Of a stretch of 14,719 bases of DNA, positions 5,837 to 14,438 are shown in pieces. The notes below the pieces were generated by a model. That model was not told where the DNA came from and made no database searches. It saw only the letters and a list, made by a program, of their open reading frames with translations. The translations under genes and the position numbers were made by a program. The stretch is from JAUZPB01 sp037140715 (GTDB lineage: Bacteria > Bacteroidota > Ignavibacteria > Ignavibacteriales > SURF-24), in contig JBAXDX010000073.1 of NCBI GenBank assembly GCA_037140715.1, positions 1-14,719 of the forward strand, written 5' to 3'. Positions within the stretch are counted from its first letter, which is position 1. The number at the start of each line of letters is the position of its first letter.

Positions 5837-7621
5837 ATGGCTATGATGGCCAAGATGAGGAGTCTTGCTCCTGCGTTTATTATCACAATCGGTGGAATCT
5901 TTGTTCTTTTTATGGTTCTTTCTGATTCAAGAGTGATTGAAATTTTCGGTCAAAAAAGAAACAGTGTCGGATCAATTAACGGCGAAGAGATAACCTATTC
6001 ACAGTTTAACCAGGCATTAGACCAGTTTAAACAGAAACAGAAAGAACAGTCGGGCAAAGACATCGATGAGGAAAATCTTGATGGTGTCAATGATCAGGTC
6101 TGGGATGCTCTTGTAACCGAGAAGTTAATTAAAGAACAATATCAGAAGCTGGGCATTTCAGTCAGCGATCAGGAAGTAACGGATATATTGTTCGGGACTA
6201 ATCCGCCTGAAGCTTTAAAGCGCCAGTTCACTGACTCTTTAGGCAGGTTTAACCGTCAGCTTTATGAATCAACTCTGCTTAATCAGAAAAAAGAAGTTCT
6301 CGTTAATATCGAAGACTTTGTAAAGCAGAACAGGTTGCAGGAAAAATTACAGAATTATCTGTTTGCTACTATCAATGTAACCGAAGGCGAGATTAAACGC
6401 AGGTTCATGGATCAGACAATTAAGATGAAAGGCGAGTACGTTCTTGTTGATGTAAATGCTTTTGGCGATAATGAGGTTTCGGTTACCGATGCCGATTTGG
6501 AAAAGTATTACAAAGAAAATATGAATAAGTACAAGGTTGAAGCCCAGAGAAAGCTGAAATATGTTCTCTTCTCAAAAACTGCATCAAAAGATGATTCAGC
6601 CACGATTAAAAGCAACCTTACCGCTCTTGCAGCCAAAGCTAAGGATGATACGGCAAGTTTTCAGTCTTATGTTAAGATATATTCAGACCAGCCTTACTCA
6701 AAAGATACTGTAAAGCAGAGTATGCTTCCTGCGGCGGTTGCCGGTATGCTTGCGAATGCTGTTTCAGGTTCGCTGGTTGGACCGGTTGATGCTTTTGAAG
6801 GATATGTCGTTTATAAACTTGTTGCTAAGGTTCCTTCGGATAACAGCTACGTAGTTGAAAAAATTGTAAATAAGATTAAAGCATCGGCGGCAACGTCTGA
6901 TAATGCTTACAATTCAGCCAATGATTTCTCGTACCTTTCTAAGAAAGGTGATTTTGAACAGGAAGCAAAGCTGTTAAACTACAAGGTATCGGAAACGGTC
7001 CCTTTTATAAAGGAGTCGTATGGCATACCTGGTATTGGCGCCAATAAGGCTTTAATCGACTGGGCGTTTGAAAACAGCGCGAACGACATTAGCGAGACCT
7101 TTAAGGGTGCGAATGGTTATGTTGTTGTAAAAATTTCCGGAGTAATAAAACCCGGTGTAAGAAGCTTTGAAGAAGTTAAGGCGAGTGTCAGACCGCTTGC
7201 CATACGCGAAAAGAAATTTGAAAAAGCTAAACAAATTGCAGATAAGCTTGTAAAGCAGGTTGCATCGGGACAATTATTAAATGTTATAGCCACGTCTTCA
7301 AAATATGCTAAGTCTGATACAACCGGCGACTTCTCGGCACAGCAGCCGCCTACCGGAACAGGTCGGGACTTTGCTTTTATTGATAAGGCTATGACGGCAG
7401 ATATTAATAAAGTTACAGAGCCGGTAAAAGGTCAGCGCGGTTATTATCTGATTAAGATTGCTTCAAGAACATCGTTTGACAAGACAGTTTACTCAATGCA
7501 GAGAAATTTTCTCAGAGATAATATACTCCAGGAGAAGAAATCATATTTCTTCGGGCAGTGGATCGGGCAGCTTAGGAAAGATGCTAAGATTGTCGATAAC
7601 AGAAGAAGTTTCTACAGATAA
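5837..7621 (+). CDS. Membrane-anchored SurA/PpiD-like periplasmic foldase (SurA_N, parvulin-type)
   Basis: Protein of 594 residues resembling PpiD (about 620 residues in E. coli). It has one N-terminal membrane segment (about 10-28, APAFIITIGGIFVLFMVLS) with the remainder outside. A SurA_N/PpiD helical chaperone region follows (about 42-190; NSVGSINGEEITYSQF parallels the VNDQEISRGQF of PpiD). Next are parvulin-like PPIase segments (about 235-330 and roughly 390-435), then another similar segment near 515-545 and a helical end. Basic patches are frequent. The PPIase segments look divergent, so chaperone action on exported or outer-membrane proteins is more certain than isomerase activity. GGAGG sits 10 nt before the ATG; further Met codons at 3, 4 and 7 leave the exact start slightly open. 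It is monocistronic: own candidate promoter before, strong terminator after. Confidence 0.85.
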   Translation: MAMMAKMRSLAPAFIITIGGIFVLFMVLSDSRVIEIFGQKRNSVGSINGEEITYSQFNQALDQFKQKQKEQSGKDIDEENLDGVNDQVWDALVTEKLIKEQYQKLGISVSDQEVTDILFGTNPPEALKRQFTDSLGRFNRQLYESTLLNQKKEVLVNIEDFVKQNRLQEKLQNYLFATINVTEGEIKRRFMDQTIKMKGEYVLVDVNAFGDNEVSVTDADLEKYYKENMNKYKVEAQRKLKYVLFSKTASKDDSATIKSNLTALAAKAKDDTASFQSYVKIYSDQPYSKDTVKQSMLPAAVAGMLANAVSGSLVGPVDAFEGYVVYKLVAKVPSDNSYVVEKIVNKIKASAATSDNAYNSANDFSYLSKKGDFEQEAKLLNYKVSETVPFIKESYGIPGIGANKALIDWAFENSANDISETFKGANGYVVVKISGVIKPGVRSFEEVKASVRPLAIREKKFEKAKQIADKLVKQVASGQLLNVIATSSKYAKSDTTGDFSAQQPPTGTGRDFAFIDKAMTADINKVTEPVKGQRGYYLIKIASRTSFDKTVYSMQRNFLRDNILQEKKSYFFGQWIGQLRKDAKIVDNRRSFYR

Positions 7622-7656
7622 CAGCTTTAATGATTATCTCTCTTAAAAAGATTTTG

Positions 7657-7693
7657 CAAAGCCGCGATATAACTGTCGCGGCTTTGTTATTTT
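7657..7693 (+). terminator. Intrinsic terminator after the foldase gene
   Basis: CAAAGCCGCGA (7657-7667) and TCGCGGCTTTG (7676-7686) make a perfect 11-bp stem with an 8-nt loop, followed by TTATTTT (7687-7693). It lies 36 bp beyond the stop codon and should separate the foldase transcript from aroKB. Confidence 0.93.
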
Positions 7694-7699
7694 AAATAT

Positions 7700-7735
7700 C
7701 TTCCGGTAATTGCGGGTATATACGTTTACCGGAGG
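7700..7735. other. Second hairpin, upstream of aroK
   Basis: CTTCCGGTAA (7700-7709) pairs with TTACCGGAGG (7726-7735) over 10 bp with one G-U, around a 16-nt loop. It follows the foldase terminator by 7 bp, has no T-tract, and lies 99 bp before aroK. Further down, TATAAT (7804-7809) and TATATTTC (7791-7798, one base off TAnnTTTG) are possible aroK promoter elements without convincing upstream partners. Confidence 0.4.
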
Positions 7736-7833
7736 CAGGAGCGCGGGAAAGACTCATAATAATAATGATGCAATATTAATCCTGTAATCTTATATTTCCG
7801 ATGTATAATTAGAACTATAGAGGCATTCAGATT

Positions 7834-8361
7834 ATGAACGATAAAATCATTTATTTAAATGGATTCATGGCGGCCGGTAAAAGTACTATCGGACCGATAC
7901 TGGCGAATACTCTCGGCTGGGATTTCTATGACCTCGATAAATTAATTGAAGAACAGATGGGGAAAAAGATTACGCAGATTTTTGAGGAGCACGGGGAGAA
8001 GTTTTTCAGGCGGAAAGAAACGGAAGTTTTAACGGAGATCTCGAAGATGAGCAACGTAGTTATAGCACTTGGTGGCGGGACTTCAATATATAATGATAAT
8101 CTTGGGCTGATACGCAGGACGGGAAAGGTAATTTATCTGAAGGCTTCGGCTGAATCGCTGTATCGAAGGCTGAAGAATGACAAGAAGCGTCCGATTTTTA
8201 ATGATACCAAAGGTGGGGATTTAAAGGCTAAAATACTTCAGATGCTTGAACAGCGCGGTCCTTATTATGAAAAAGCGAATCTTGTAATAAATACGGATAA
8301 AACTTCGCTCGGTATAACGGTTGATAAAATTGTAAAACTAATTTACAGGAAAAAGAAATGA
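7834..8361 (+). CDS. aroK: Shikimate kinase
   Basis: Phosphorylates shikimate to shikimate-3-phosphate with ATP, the fifth step toward chorismate; cytosolic NMP-kinase fold, 175 residues (usual length). Motifs are Walker A GFMAAGKST (10-18), the DLD pair after FYD (D33, D35; Mg and shikimate contacts), FRRKE with the shikimate-binding Arg (59/60), IALGGGT (78-83, second shikimate loop), lid Arg in KKRPIF (R119) and QRGPYYE (R141, adenine side). All key positions are present, so an active enzyme is expected. AGAGG (7819-7823) is 10 nt before the ATG. The 3' end overlaps aroB by the 4-bp ATGA, pointing to translational coupling; the order aroK-aroB is widespread in bacteria. Confidence 0.96.
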   Translation: MNDKIIYLNGFMAAGKSTIGPILANTLGWDFYDLDKLIEEQMGKKITQIFEEHGEKFFRRKETEVLTEISKMSNVVIALGGGTSIYNDNLGLIRRTGKVIYLKASAESLYRRLKNDKKRPIFNDTKGGDLKAKILQMLEQRGPYYEKANLVINTDKTSLGITVDKIVKLIYRKKK

Positions 8362-9452
8362 AAAAAATAGATGTCCGGCTTAAGGAAAATCCTTATCAGG
8401 TATTTACAGGCAGTAATTTGCTGTCAGCTCTTCGAGAGCAACTGGAAAAGAGAGAACTTAATAAAGATCTTTTAATAATTACAGACGGCAATGTAAACAA
8501 GCTTTACGGAGATGTAATCAGAGAGCAGTTTATTAATTATGAAAGCAGGGTAAATTATTTCGTGCTGAAACCCGGCGAGGAGACGAAATCATACGAGTGG
8601 CTGAATAAAATATATGCTTTTATGCTTTCGAAGAACTACGGGCGCGATTCTGTAATCATTGCAATCGGTGGCGGAGTTACCGGTGATTTAGCCGGTTATG
8701 CGGCGGCAACGTTTATGCGCGGAGTTAAGTTTGTACAGGTGCCGACTACTTTGCTTGCAATGGTTGATAGTTCTGTTGGTGGCAAGACGGGAATAAATTT
8801 TAATAAGTCTAAAAATATTATCGGCGCGTTTTATCAGCCGGAGTTTGTAATCGCTGATCTTAATTTCCTTAGCACTCTGCCGGAGAGCGAATTAATCTGC
8901 GGTCTTGGTGAAATTCTTAAATATGCTTTTCTTTCCGACTCCGAATTCTTTTCCTACATCGATAAAAATGCCGGCAGGATATTAACCGGGGATGAAAAAG
9001 TAACTGAAAGAATTGTCAGTCAGTGCATTGAAATAAAAGCTTCTGTGGTTGCTGATGATGAAAAGGAATCAGGGCTTAGGAAGATTCTGAATCTCGGGCA
9101 TACGTTTGCCCACAGCTATGAGAGTGTTCTTAACTACTCGGTTAAGCATGGTTCAGCTGTAATGATGGGTCTTGCATGTGCGTTGATATTATCAAAAAAG
9201 TGCGGTTTGACAGATGATGAGAAATTTGCAAGACTGGGCGCGCTGTTAAAGAAATTTAATCCCGGCTATGATTTCAGCGGACTTAGTAAGCCTCAGCTTT
9301 ATAAGCTGATGCTCCATGATAAAAAGAACCGGGGTGGCATGATAAAATTTGTACTTCCGCTCGACAACGGTATAACCGTCATTGATTATGAAGCCGGCAG
9401 GGAAGATGTTTTATTTTCTCTTAAAGAAGCGGAGAAGTTTTTTATTAAGTGA
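8358..9452 (+). CDS. aroB: 3-dehydroquinate synthase
   Basis: Converts DAHP to 3-dehydroquinate using NAD+ and a divalent metal, the second step of the shikimate pathway; 364 residues, the normal size. Seen in order: nucleotide-binding PGEETKS (72-78), GGGVTGDLAGYAAATFMRG (104-122), VPTTLLAMVDSSVGGKTGIN (128-147), and metal ligands E185 in GLGEILKYA, H248 in LNLGHTFAH and H264 in VKHGSAVMMG. KKNRGGMIKFVLP near the C-terminus is also conserved. The start codon lies inside the aroK stop (ATGA), so no separate ribosome site is needed; GGAAAAAG precedes it. A 100-bp gap with no clear terminator separates it from the phosphatase gene. Confidence 0.97.
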   Translation: MKKIDVRLKENPYQVFTGSNLLSALREQLEKRELNKDLLIITDGNVNKLYGDVIREQFINYESRVNYFVLKPGEETKSYEWLNKIYAFMLSKNYGRDSVIIAIGGGVTGDLAGYAAATFMRGVKFVQVPTTLLAMVDSSVGGKTGINFNKSKNIIGAFYQPEFVIADLNFLSTLPESELICGLGEILKYAFLSDSEFFSYIDKNAGRILTGDEKVTERIVSQCIEIKASVVADDEKESGLRKILNLGHTFAHSYESVLNYSVKHGSAVMMGLACALILSKKCGLTDDEKFARLGALLKKFNPGYDFSGLSKPQLYKLMLHDKKNRGGMIKFVLPLDNGITVIDYEAGREDVLFSLKEAEKFFIK

Positions 9453-9552
9453 AAATATTTTATTTCATACGGTGGCGCGTTCAGGGATATATAAAAAGTT
9501 AAATTTATTACTGTAAAGTCAGATGTATCATTTCTTTAAGACAAAATTAATA

Positions 9553-11199
9553 ATGAAGATAAAAATCAGTTACTTACTCCTTCTTTTCGTTGTATTTATT
9601 CCGAATGCGTTAAATGCGCAGAAACTTTCAAAGCCGAAACTTGTTGTTGGTATAATCGTTGACCAGATGCGGTTTGATTATCTTTACCGCTTTAAGGAGT
9701 TCTACGGCAAAGGCGGTTTTAACCGGCTTATGAGCGAAGGCACGAATTTTACGTATGCCCATTGTAATTCCGCGCCTGCTTACACGGCTTGCGGGCACGC
9801 TTCAGTTTATACTGGTTCTACTCCATTCTATCATGGTATTATTGCTAATAACTGGTATGACAGAGTTGCGGGGAAACTAATTGACTGCGTTAATGATACT
9901 ACAGTTAAAAGCGTTGGCTGTGATGGCAGGGAGGGCGAGATGTCTCCTTTCAGGCTTTTATCCACTACAATAACGGATCAGCTTAAACTTGCAACGCACG
10001 GCAGGTCTAAGGTAATCAGCATATCGCTAAAGGACCGTGCGGCAATTTTGCCAGGCGGGAGGTTTGCCGATGCGGCATACTGGTTTAATGAGAATACCGG
10101 CGATATGATTACTTCCACTTATTACATGAATGCGCTCCCGGAATGGGTAACTAATTTTAACCGTAGGAAAATGGCACAGACCTATTTATCAGGCGAGTGG
10201 AAATTACTCAGAGATGAGGCGGTTTATAAAATCAACAGTCCGGACGACTCAAAGAATGAATATGATGTTTTTAATGAAGGAAAAACAAGTTTTCCTCATA
10301 AATTTGATAAAGTAAAGTCCGCTTCTCTTTTTGAATCGTTCGAATCAACTCCGGGCGGGAATGAAATGGTAAAAGAATTTGCTATTGGCGCGCTAAGAAA
10401 TGAGAAACTGGGACTCGGTGCCGAAACAGATTTTCTTGCTGTCAGTTTTACATCGACAGATTTTATCGGGCACGATTACGGTAATTTTTCCTACGAAATT
10501 CAGGATGCGTATATCAGACTGGATTTGCAGATTGCCGAACTGTTAGACTCTCTCGATAAGCAGTCCGGCGATGGGAATTATCTCTTATTTTTAACTGCCG
10601 ACCATGCGATGCTTGACACGCCGGGGTTTCTTAAAGAAAACAGGCTGCCAAATGGAGAACTTGGATTTAAGAAAAGTCAGGATTCGATAAAGGCATTTTG
10701 CAGGAGAAAATTTGGCGACTCAGAGTTATTGGAGAATTATTCAAACGGGCAGTTATTTATCAGCCGTGCAAGCCTGAAAAGGACGGGGTTAAATTTAAAT
10801 GAAGTTACGCAGGATATAAGCGGTTATCTGCGCGATACTTTCAGCTCAATTGCTTCGATTTATTCCAGATGTGATTTGGAAAAGCAGGTTGCACAGCGTA
10901 ACGGGTCAAATCTTATGGCGAATGGCTTCAATCCGGCTCGTTCGGGTGATATTATCTTCTCACTTCAGCCTGGTTTTCTGATGAATTCCCGTAATAAGGG
11001 ATCTAATCATGGTGCGCCATATACGTATGACACGCATGTGCCAATGATTTATTATGGCTGGGGCATTCCGAAGGCTGTGATAAATACTCCGGTTTATATT
11101 GTGGATATTGCGGCTACAGTTGCTGATATATTAAAGATAACGGAGCCGGCAGCATGTATTGGAATTCCATTGATAAATCAGGTTTCTGCAGAACATTAG
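9553..11199 (+). CDS. pafA: Secreted alkaline phosphatase, PafA-like (type I phosphodiesterase/nucleotide pyrophosphatase superfamily)
   Basis: Periplasmic or exported phosphomonoesterase of 548 residues. An in-frame ATG at 9523 would add ten residues, but ATG 9553 places a standard signal peptide at the N-terminus: KIK, then a hydrophobic core, cleavage near NALNA/Q. Numbered from there, the catalytic set matches Elizabethkingia PafA closely: Zn ligands D37 (IIVDQMR), D303 and H307 (STDFIGHD), D350 and H351 (TADHAM) and H486 (SNHGAPY); nucleophile T78 in AYTACGHAS; N99/N100 in NNWYDR; K160 and R162 in SLKDRAA. PafA numbering, from memory, is D38, T79, N100, K162, R164, D305, H309, D352, H353, H486. 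The Lys/Arg pair is typical of monoesterases rather than diesterases. It would release phosphate for uptake, consistent with pstB-phoU nearby. Confidence 0.92.
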   Translation: MKIKISYLLLLFVVFIPNALNAQKLSKPKLVVGIIVDQMRFDYLYRFKEFYGKGGFNRLMSEGTNFTYAHCNSAPAYTACGHASVYTGSTPFYHGIIANNWYDRVAGKLIDCVNDTTVKSVGCDGREGEMSPFRLLSTTITDQLKLATHGRSKVISISLKDRAAILPGGRFADAAYWFNENTGDMITSTYYMNALPEWVTNFNRRKMAQTYLSGEWKLLRDEAVYKINSPDDSKNEYDVFNEGKTSFPHKFDKVKSASLFESFESTPGGNEMVKEFAIGALRNEKLGLGAETDFLAVSFTSTDFIGHDYGNFSYEIQDAYIRLDLQIAELLDSLDKQSGDGNYLLFLTADHAMLDTPGFLKENRLPNGELGFKKSQDSIKAFCRRKFGDSELLENYSNGQLFISRASLKRTGLNLNEVTQDISGYLRDTFSSIASIYSRCDLEKQVAQRNGSNLMANGFNPARSGDIIFSLQPGFLMNSRNKGSNHGAPYTYDTHVPMIYYGWGIPKAVINTPVYIVDIAATVADILKITEPAACIGIPLINQVSAEH

Positions 11200-11325
11200 T
11201 AATAAAGCTTCTCATATTTACCCGATTCCGAAGAAAGCTCCGGTCGTAGTCCTGTTCATTTCCTGACAGCCATAATACGGACGGAGGGGCAGTTCAGACA
11301 AAGGACAGTATATCAGAGGGTCAGG

Positions 11326-11485
11326 CAATGAATTATTGTGTCTCACAATAAGAAATGATGCCGTGCAATGGAAAATGACGGCGCGAAATGGATCATAATT
11401 CTCTGCAATGAGAAATGACGGCGTGCAATGGATTGTGACGCCGTGCAATGAGAAATGACGGCGTGCAATGGAAAATGACGGCAGG
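11326..11485. repeat. Degenerate 20-bp tandem repeat array, eight units
   Basis: Eight head-to-tail units of exactly 20 bp start at 11326, 11346, 11366, 11386, 11406, 11426, 11446 and 11466. The consensus is CAATGRRAAATGACGGCGTG. Units 5 and 7 are identical; unit 4 and unit 1 are most decayed. GAGAAATG-type units (2, 5, 7) and GGA-type units (3, 4, 6, 8) partly alternate, hinting at an older 40-bp unit. The boundary between units 1 and 2 forms a perfect hairpin, TTATTGTG-TCT-CACAATAA (11333-11351). The unit lacks stop codons in all minus-strand frames, which creates spurious long open frames there. It has no spacers, so it is not CRISPR. It lies in the 698-bp gene-free stretch 11200-11897; 11200-11325 shows nothing I can name. 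Confidence 0.9.
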
Positions 11486-11506
11486 CATACGCAGGGTATA
11501 AGGCAG

Positions 11507-11580
11507 AGGTAAAGGCAAAGTAAAACACAATAGATTTCGCGGGGTTTTCTTTATCTCTGACTTTACCTTTGCCTTTACCT
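11507..11580. repeat. Long inverted-repeat element, copy 1 of a dispersed repeat
   Basis: AGGTAAAGGCAAAG (11507-11520) is the exact reverse complement of CTTTGCCTTTACCT (11567-11580), a 14-bp stem that extends by four more pairs past a bulged G. The loop contains AAAACACAATAGATTTCGCG and then GGGTTTTC. The left arm and loop recur at 14561-14617 after the sensor kinase, including an identical 19-mer AAAGTAAAACACAATAGAT (11517-11535 and 14576-14594). No T-tract marks it as a simple terminator. It resembles a small palindromic repeat; it encodes nothing. Confidence 0.75.
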
Positions 11581-11815
11581 GTTCAAAGCAGTTAATGACC
11601 TGCGTTATCATAAAAATCATTATAATCAAATGAATCACAGTTCTGACATTTTTGTGTAACATGACTTAATCATAATCTTACTCATTTCCCGGTAGTCCCG
11701 CGATATGCCTGGAGAACCGGGCAGTAATTTAATTGTTAAATCTGCGGTGCGGTATTTATTTCTTCGGAAGTTGTCCTGAAAATCACTATTTTCCATTGTT
11801 TCAATTTAAACTTAC

Positions 11816-11852
11816 GGCTGGCCGGTCCCGATGTATCGGGATATGGCCAGCC
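11816..11852. other. Strong nested hairpin upstream of the sensor kinase
   Basis: GGCTGGCC (11816-11823) pairs with GGCCAGCC (11845-11852), and inside it TCCCGAT (11826-11832) pairs with ATCGGGA (11835-11841). The result is 15 bp in total around a two-base apex and a small internal loop. It ends 45 bp before the kinase ATG and has no following T-tract. It may be an intergenic palindromic repeat or a leader structure that limits translation. A weaker stem, CCCGGT (11688-11693) with ACCGGG (11716-11721), lies further upstream. No clear promoter was found in 11600-11897. Confidence 0.7.
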
Positions 11853-11897
11853 CGAACATGTCAAACTATATCATAATTCAAAAACCAAAAGGCTGGT

Positions 11898-14438
11898 ATG
11901 TCATTCGGCGATTCCAACAATATGCACTCAGATTCTGTCACTGATTTTATAAGAACATCTTTTAGGAACATGTTCGTCAGGCAGCCGGGAAGAAAGCGGA
12001 TATGGACGGCTTTGGTTTTATTAGCCGGAGGGTTGCTTCTGACGCTGGCGGCCGGTCTTATGGTAAAAAGTTCTGTTGAAAAAGACGCGGGGAAAGAGTT
12101 TAATTATACCTGCAACGAGCTTCAGAATAAAATATACGCAAGGTTGCGTGCACATGCACAGTCACTCCGCAACGGAGCCGCTTTCATTGAAAATTCTGAC
12201 GGAGTAACCCGCGAAGAATGGCGCAGTTATTATGTGAGTCAGAAGATTGAGAAGAATCTGCCGGGAATTCAGGGACTTGGTTACTCAGTTATTATCCCCC
12301 GGAATCAGTCAGCCCTGCATGAAAAGGAAATCCGGAGCGAAGGTTTTCCGCAATACTCCGTCAGACCAACGGGCAAAAGAGAAATATACACGCCGGTTAT
12401 GTACGTAGAGCCTTTCTCCGTCCGCAACTTACAAACTCTTGGTTACGATATGTTTTCCGAACCGGTACGCAGAAAAGCAATGGAAACAGCCAGGGATTCT
12501 AATACTGCATATCTTTCCGAAAAGGTTACGCTTATACAGGAAACAAATGAGAATATTCAGGCGGGTACTCTTATGTATGTCCCTGTTTACGGGAAAAGTA
12601 TGCCCCGTAAAACTGTGGAAGAACGCCGGCGTGCCATTCAGGGGTGGGTTTTTATTGCATACCGGATGGATGTTCTGATGAGGGGAATTTTAGAAGAATC
12701 TGAATTTGTTAAAATAAGACATATCCGTATGGAAATATTTGACGATTTCTCATTCAGCAGGGATGTTCTGCTTTATGACAGCAAAAAAGTAATGGATGTA
12801 AATATAACATCTTCCTCATCCTTCTTCCTGAAAACGCATGTCTCCTTCAACGGCAATTTATGGTATTTACGTTTTTCGCAGTATGATTCACTTGCGCCGG
12901 ATTTAAATTACAGCAGTGTATGGCTTATCGTGGCAGGCGGAACAGGCTTCAGCATTTTATTATTTGTCATTTATCTGTTGCTTATTAATATGAATATCCG
13001 TGCTCATAAACTGGCTGAGGAATTAACCCGGGATTTAAGTGAGAGCGAAGCCAAGTACAGGACAATATTTAACAATGAGATTTATGCTGTCAGTATTTTC
13101 GACTCAGAGACATTAAAATTTTTGGATGTGAATCAGGCGTATTGTTCAATGTATGGCTACAGCAGAGAAGAACTTCTTTCCGGAATGACTGTCGATGATA
13201 TTACCAATGAACATCAGGCAAGTGTTTCCTCTATCAGCCGGGCAGTTGATCAGGGAACTGTATTTATTGCTCTCAGATATGATAATAAAAAAGACGGGAC
13301 GGTATTCCCATGTGAAATCGCTACCGGTTCGTATATGTGGAAAGGAAGGAATGTGATGTTTGCTTTAATGCATGATATCACCGAACGCAGACGGGCGGAA
13401 GAAGCTGTCAAAGCTTTAGCTATGCGCAACCGGATACTTCTGCAAACCGCGAGCGATGGCATTCACATTATTGACGAACAGGGGAAGGTTGTGGAAGTCA
13501 ACGCTGCCTTCTGCAGTATGCTTGGTTATGCGCGCAAAGAATTATTGCAGCTTAACGTTGCCGACTGGGATGCACAATTTCCGGCTGAGGAACTGTTGCC
13601 GAAGGTAACAGAGCTGATGAAGAACCCCGGTATATTTACAACACGGCATCGTCGCAAAGACGGCTCTTTTATTGACGTTGAAATAAACGGCACCAGAGTT
13701 ACGCTGGAGGGCAGACAATATCTTTATGCTTCAGCCCGTGATATTACAGAGCGGAAAGTAGCTGAGCTTGAGCTTATGAAACTCAATGAAGATTTGAAAA
13801 TATCGAAAATGCATGTTGATGAAAATCTGCTTCAGGAACATACACTTGTGGAAGAACTAACCAATACCCGGGGAATGCTTGAAGAAATAAATTCAGAGAA
13901 GGACAGACTTTTCTCTGTCATTGCACACAATTTGAAAAGTCCGTTCCAGGGATTTCTGGGACTGACAGAATCGATGGCTGAGGATATTGACAGTTTTTCT
14001 CAGGACGACCTGTACGAGGCAGCCCGCGAGATGCACGTTGCTTCCCAAAATATCTATACGCTGTTAAATAATTTACTGGAATGGGCGCGTATGCGGCAGG
14101 GTATGATAAGTTTTAATCCAAAGTATCTGTTTTTATCGGAGATAGTTTCTGAAAATATTAATTTAATAATTAAACGCGGAGAGCAGAAAGGAATCGGGAT
14201 AACCTGCGAAGTCGATACAAACCGGACTGTTAACGCGGATGAGGCTATGCTTAATACTATTCTGCGTAATCTTTTATCAAATGCTGTAAAGTTTACTAAT
14301 CAGGGGGGTAAAGTAAGTGTAAGTTCTAAAGTAACAGAAAATAATATGGTTGAAATATCAGTAACCGACAGCGGTATCGGGATGTCGGAAAAGTTTTCTG
14401 ACAGATTATTTAAGACAGATGAAAGGGACGGGCGGTGA
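11898..14438 (+). CDS. Membrane CHASE-PAS-PAS sensor histidine kinase, C-terminus lost by frameshift
   Basis: Two-component sensor; 846 residues to the in-frame stop. Order: cytoplasmic N-terminus, TM1 (about 35-56), CHASE ligand-binding domain outside (about 70-265, GIQGLGYSVIIPR and YTPVMYVEPF), TM2 (about 341-364), PAS1 (about 382-498), PAS2 (about 508-622), a coiled linker, HisKA with H677 in FSVIAHNLKSPFQGF, then HATPase N-box NLLSNAVKFT (791-800) and G1 box DSGIGM (824-829). It stops at LFKTDERDGR, just before the G2 box GSGLGL, which lies one frame over (see 14419-14565). As read, ATP binding would be impaired. Removing one base within 14422-14432 would give about 888 residues, normal for the type. 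No response regulator is adjacent. No strong ribosome site precedes the ATG (only AAAAGG). The signal is unknown; CHASE domains sense small molecules. Confidence 0.88.
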   Translation: MSFGDSNNMHSDSVTDFIRTSFRNMFVRQPGRKRIWTALVLLAGGLLLTLAAGLMVKSSVEKDAGKEFNYTCNELQNKIYARLRAHAQSLRNGAAFIENSDGVTREEWRSYYVSQKIEKNLPGIQGLGYSVIIPRNQSALHEKEIRSEGFPQYSVRPTGKREIYTPVMYVEPFSVRNLQTLGYDMFSEPVRRKAMETARDSNTAYLSEKVTLIQETNENIQAGTLMYVPVYGKSMPRKTVEERRRAIQGWVFIAYRMDVLMRGILEESEFVKIRHIRMEIFDDFSFSRDVLLYDSKKVMDVNITSSSSFFLKTHVSFNGNLWYLRFSQYDSLAPDLNYSSVWLIVAGGTGFSILLFVIYLLLINMNIRAHKLAEELTRDLSESEAKYRTIFNNEIYAVSIFDSETLKFLDVNQAYCSMYGYSREELLSGMTVDDITNEHQASVSSISRAVDQGTVFIALRYDNKKDGTVFPCEIATGSYMWKGRNVMFALMHDITERRRAEEAVKALAMRNRILLQTASDGIHIIDEQGKVVEVNAAFCSMLGYARKELLQLNVADWDAQFPAEELLPKVTELMKNPGIFTTRHRRKDGSFIDVEINGTRVTLEGRQYLYASARDITERKVAELELMKLNEDLKISKMHVDENLLQEHTLVEELTNTRGMLEEINSEKDRLFSVIAHNLKSPFQGFLGLTESMAEDIDSFSQDDLYEAAREMHVASQNIYTLLNNLLEWARMRQGMISFNPKYLFLSEIVSENINLIIKRGEQKGIGITCEVDTNRTVNADEAMLNTILRNLLSNAVKFTNQGGKVSVSSKVTENNMVEISVTDSGIGMSEKFSDRLFKTDERDGR

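Noticed and set aside
9523..9552. Upstream ATG for the phosphatase
   Set aside because: It would put ten residues before the signal peptide. The second ATG gives a classic signal peptide and residue numbers that match PafA almost one for one.
11218..11662. Three overlapping minus-strand open frames with HCTPSFLI/HCTASFLI repeats
   Set aside because: They are produced by the 20-bp array, whose unit has no stop codon in any minus frame. They have no ribosome sites or recognisable domains, and they switch frames from unit to unit.
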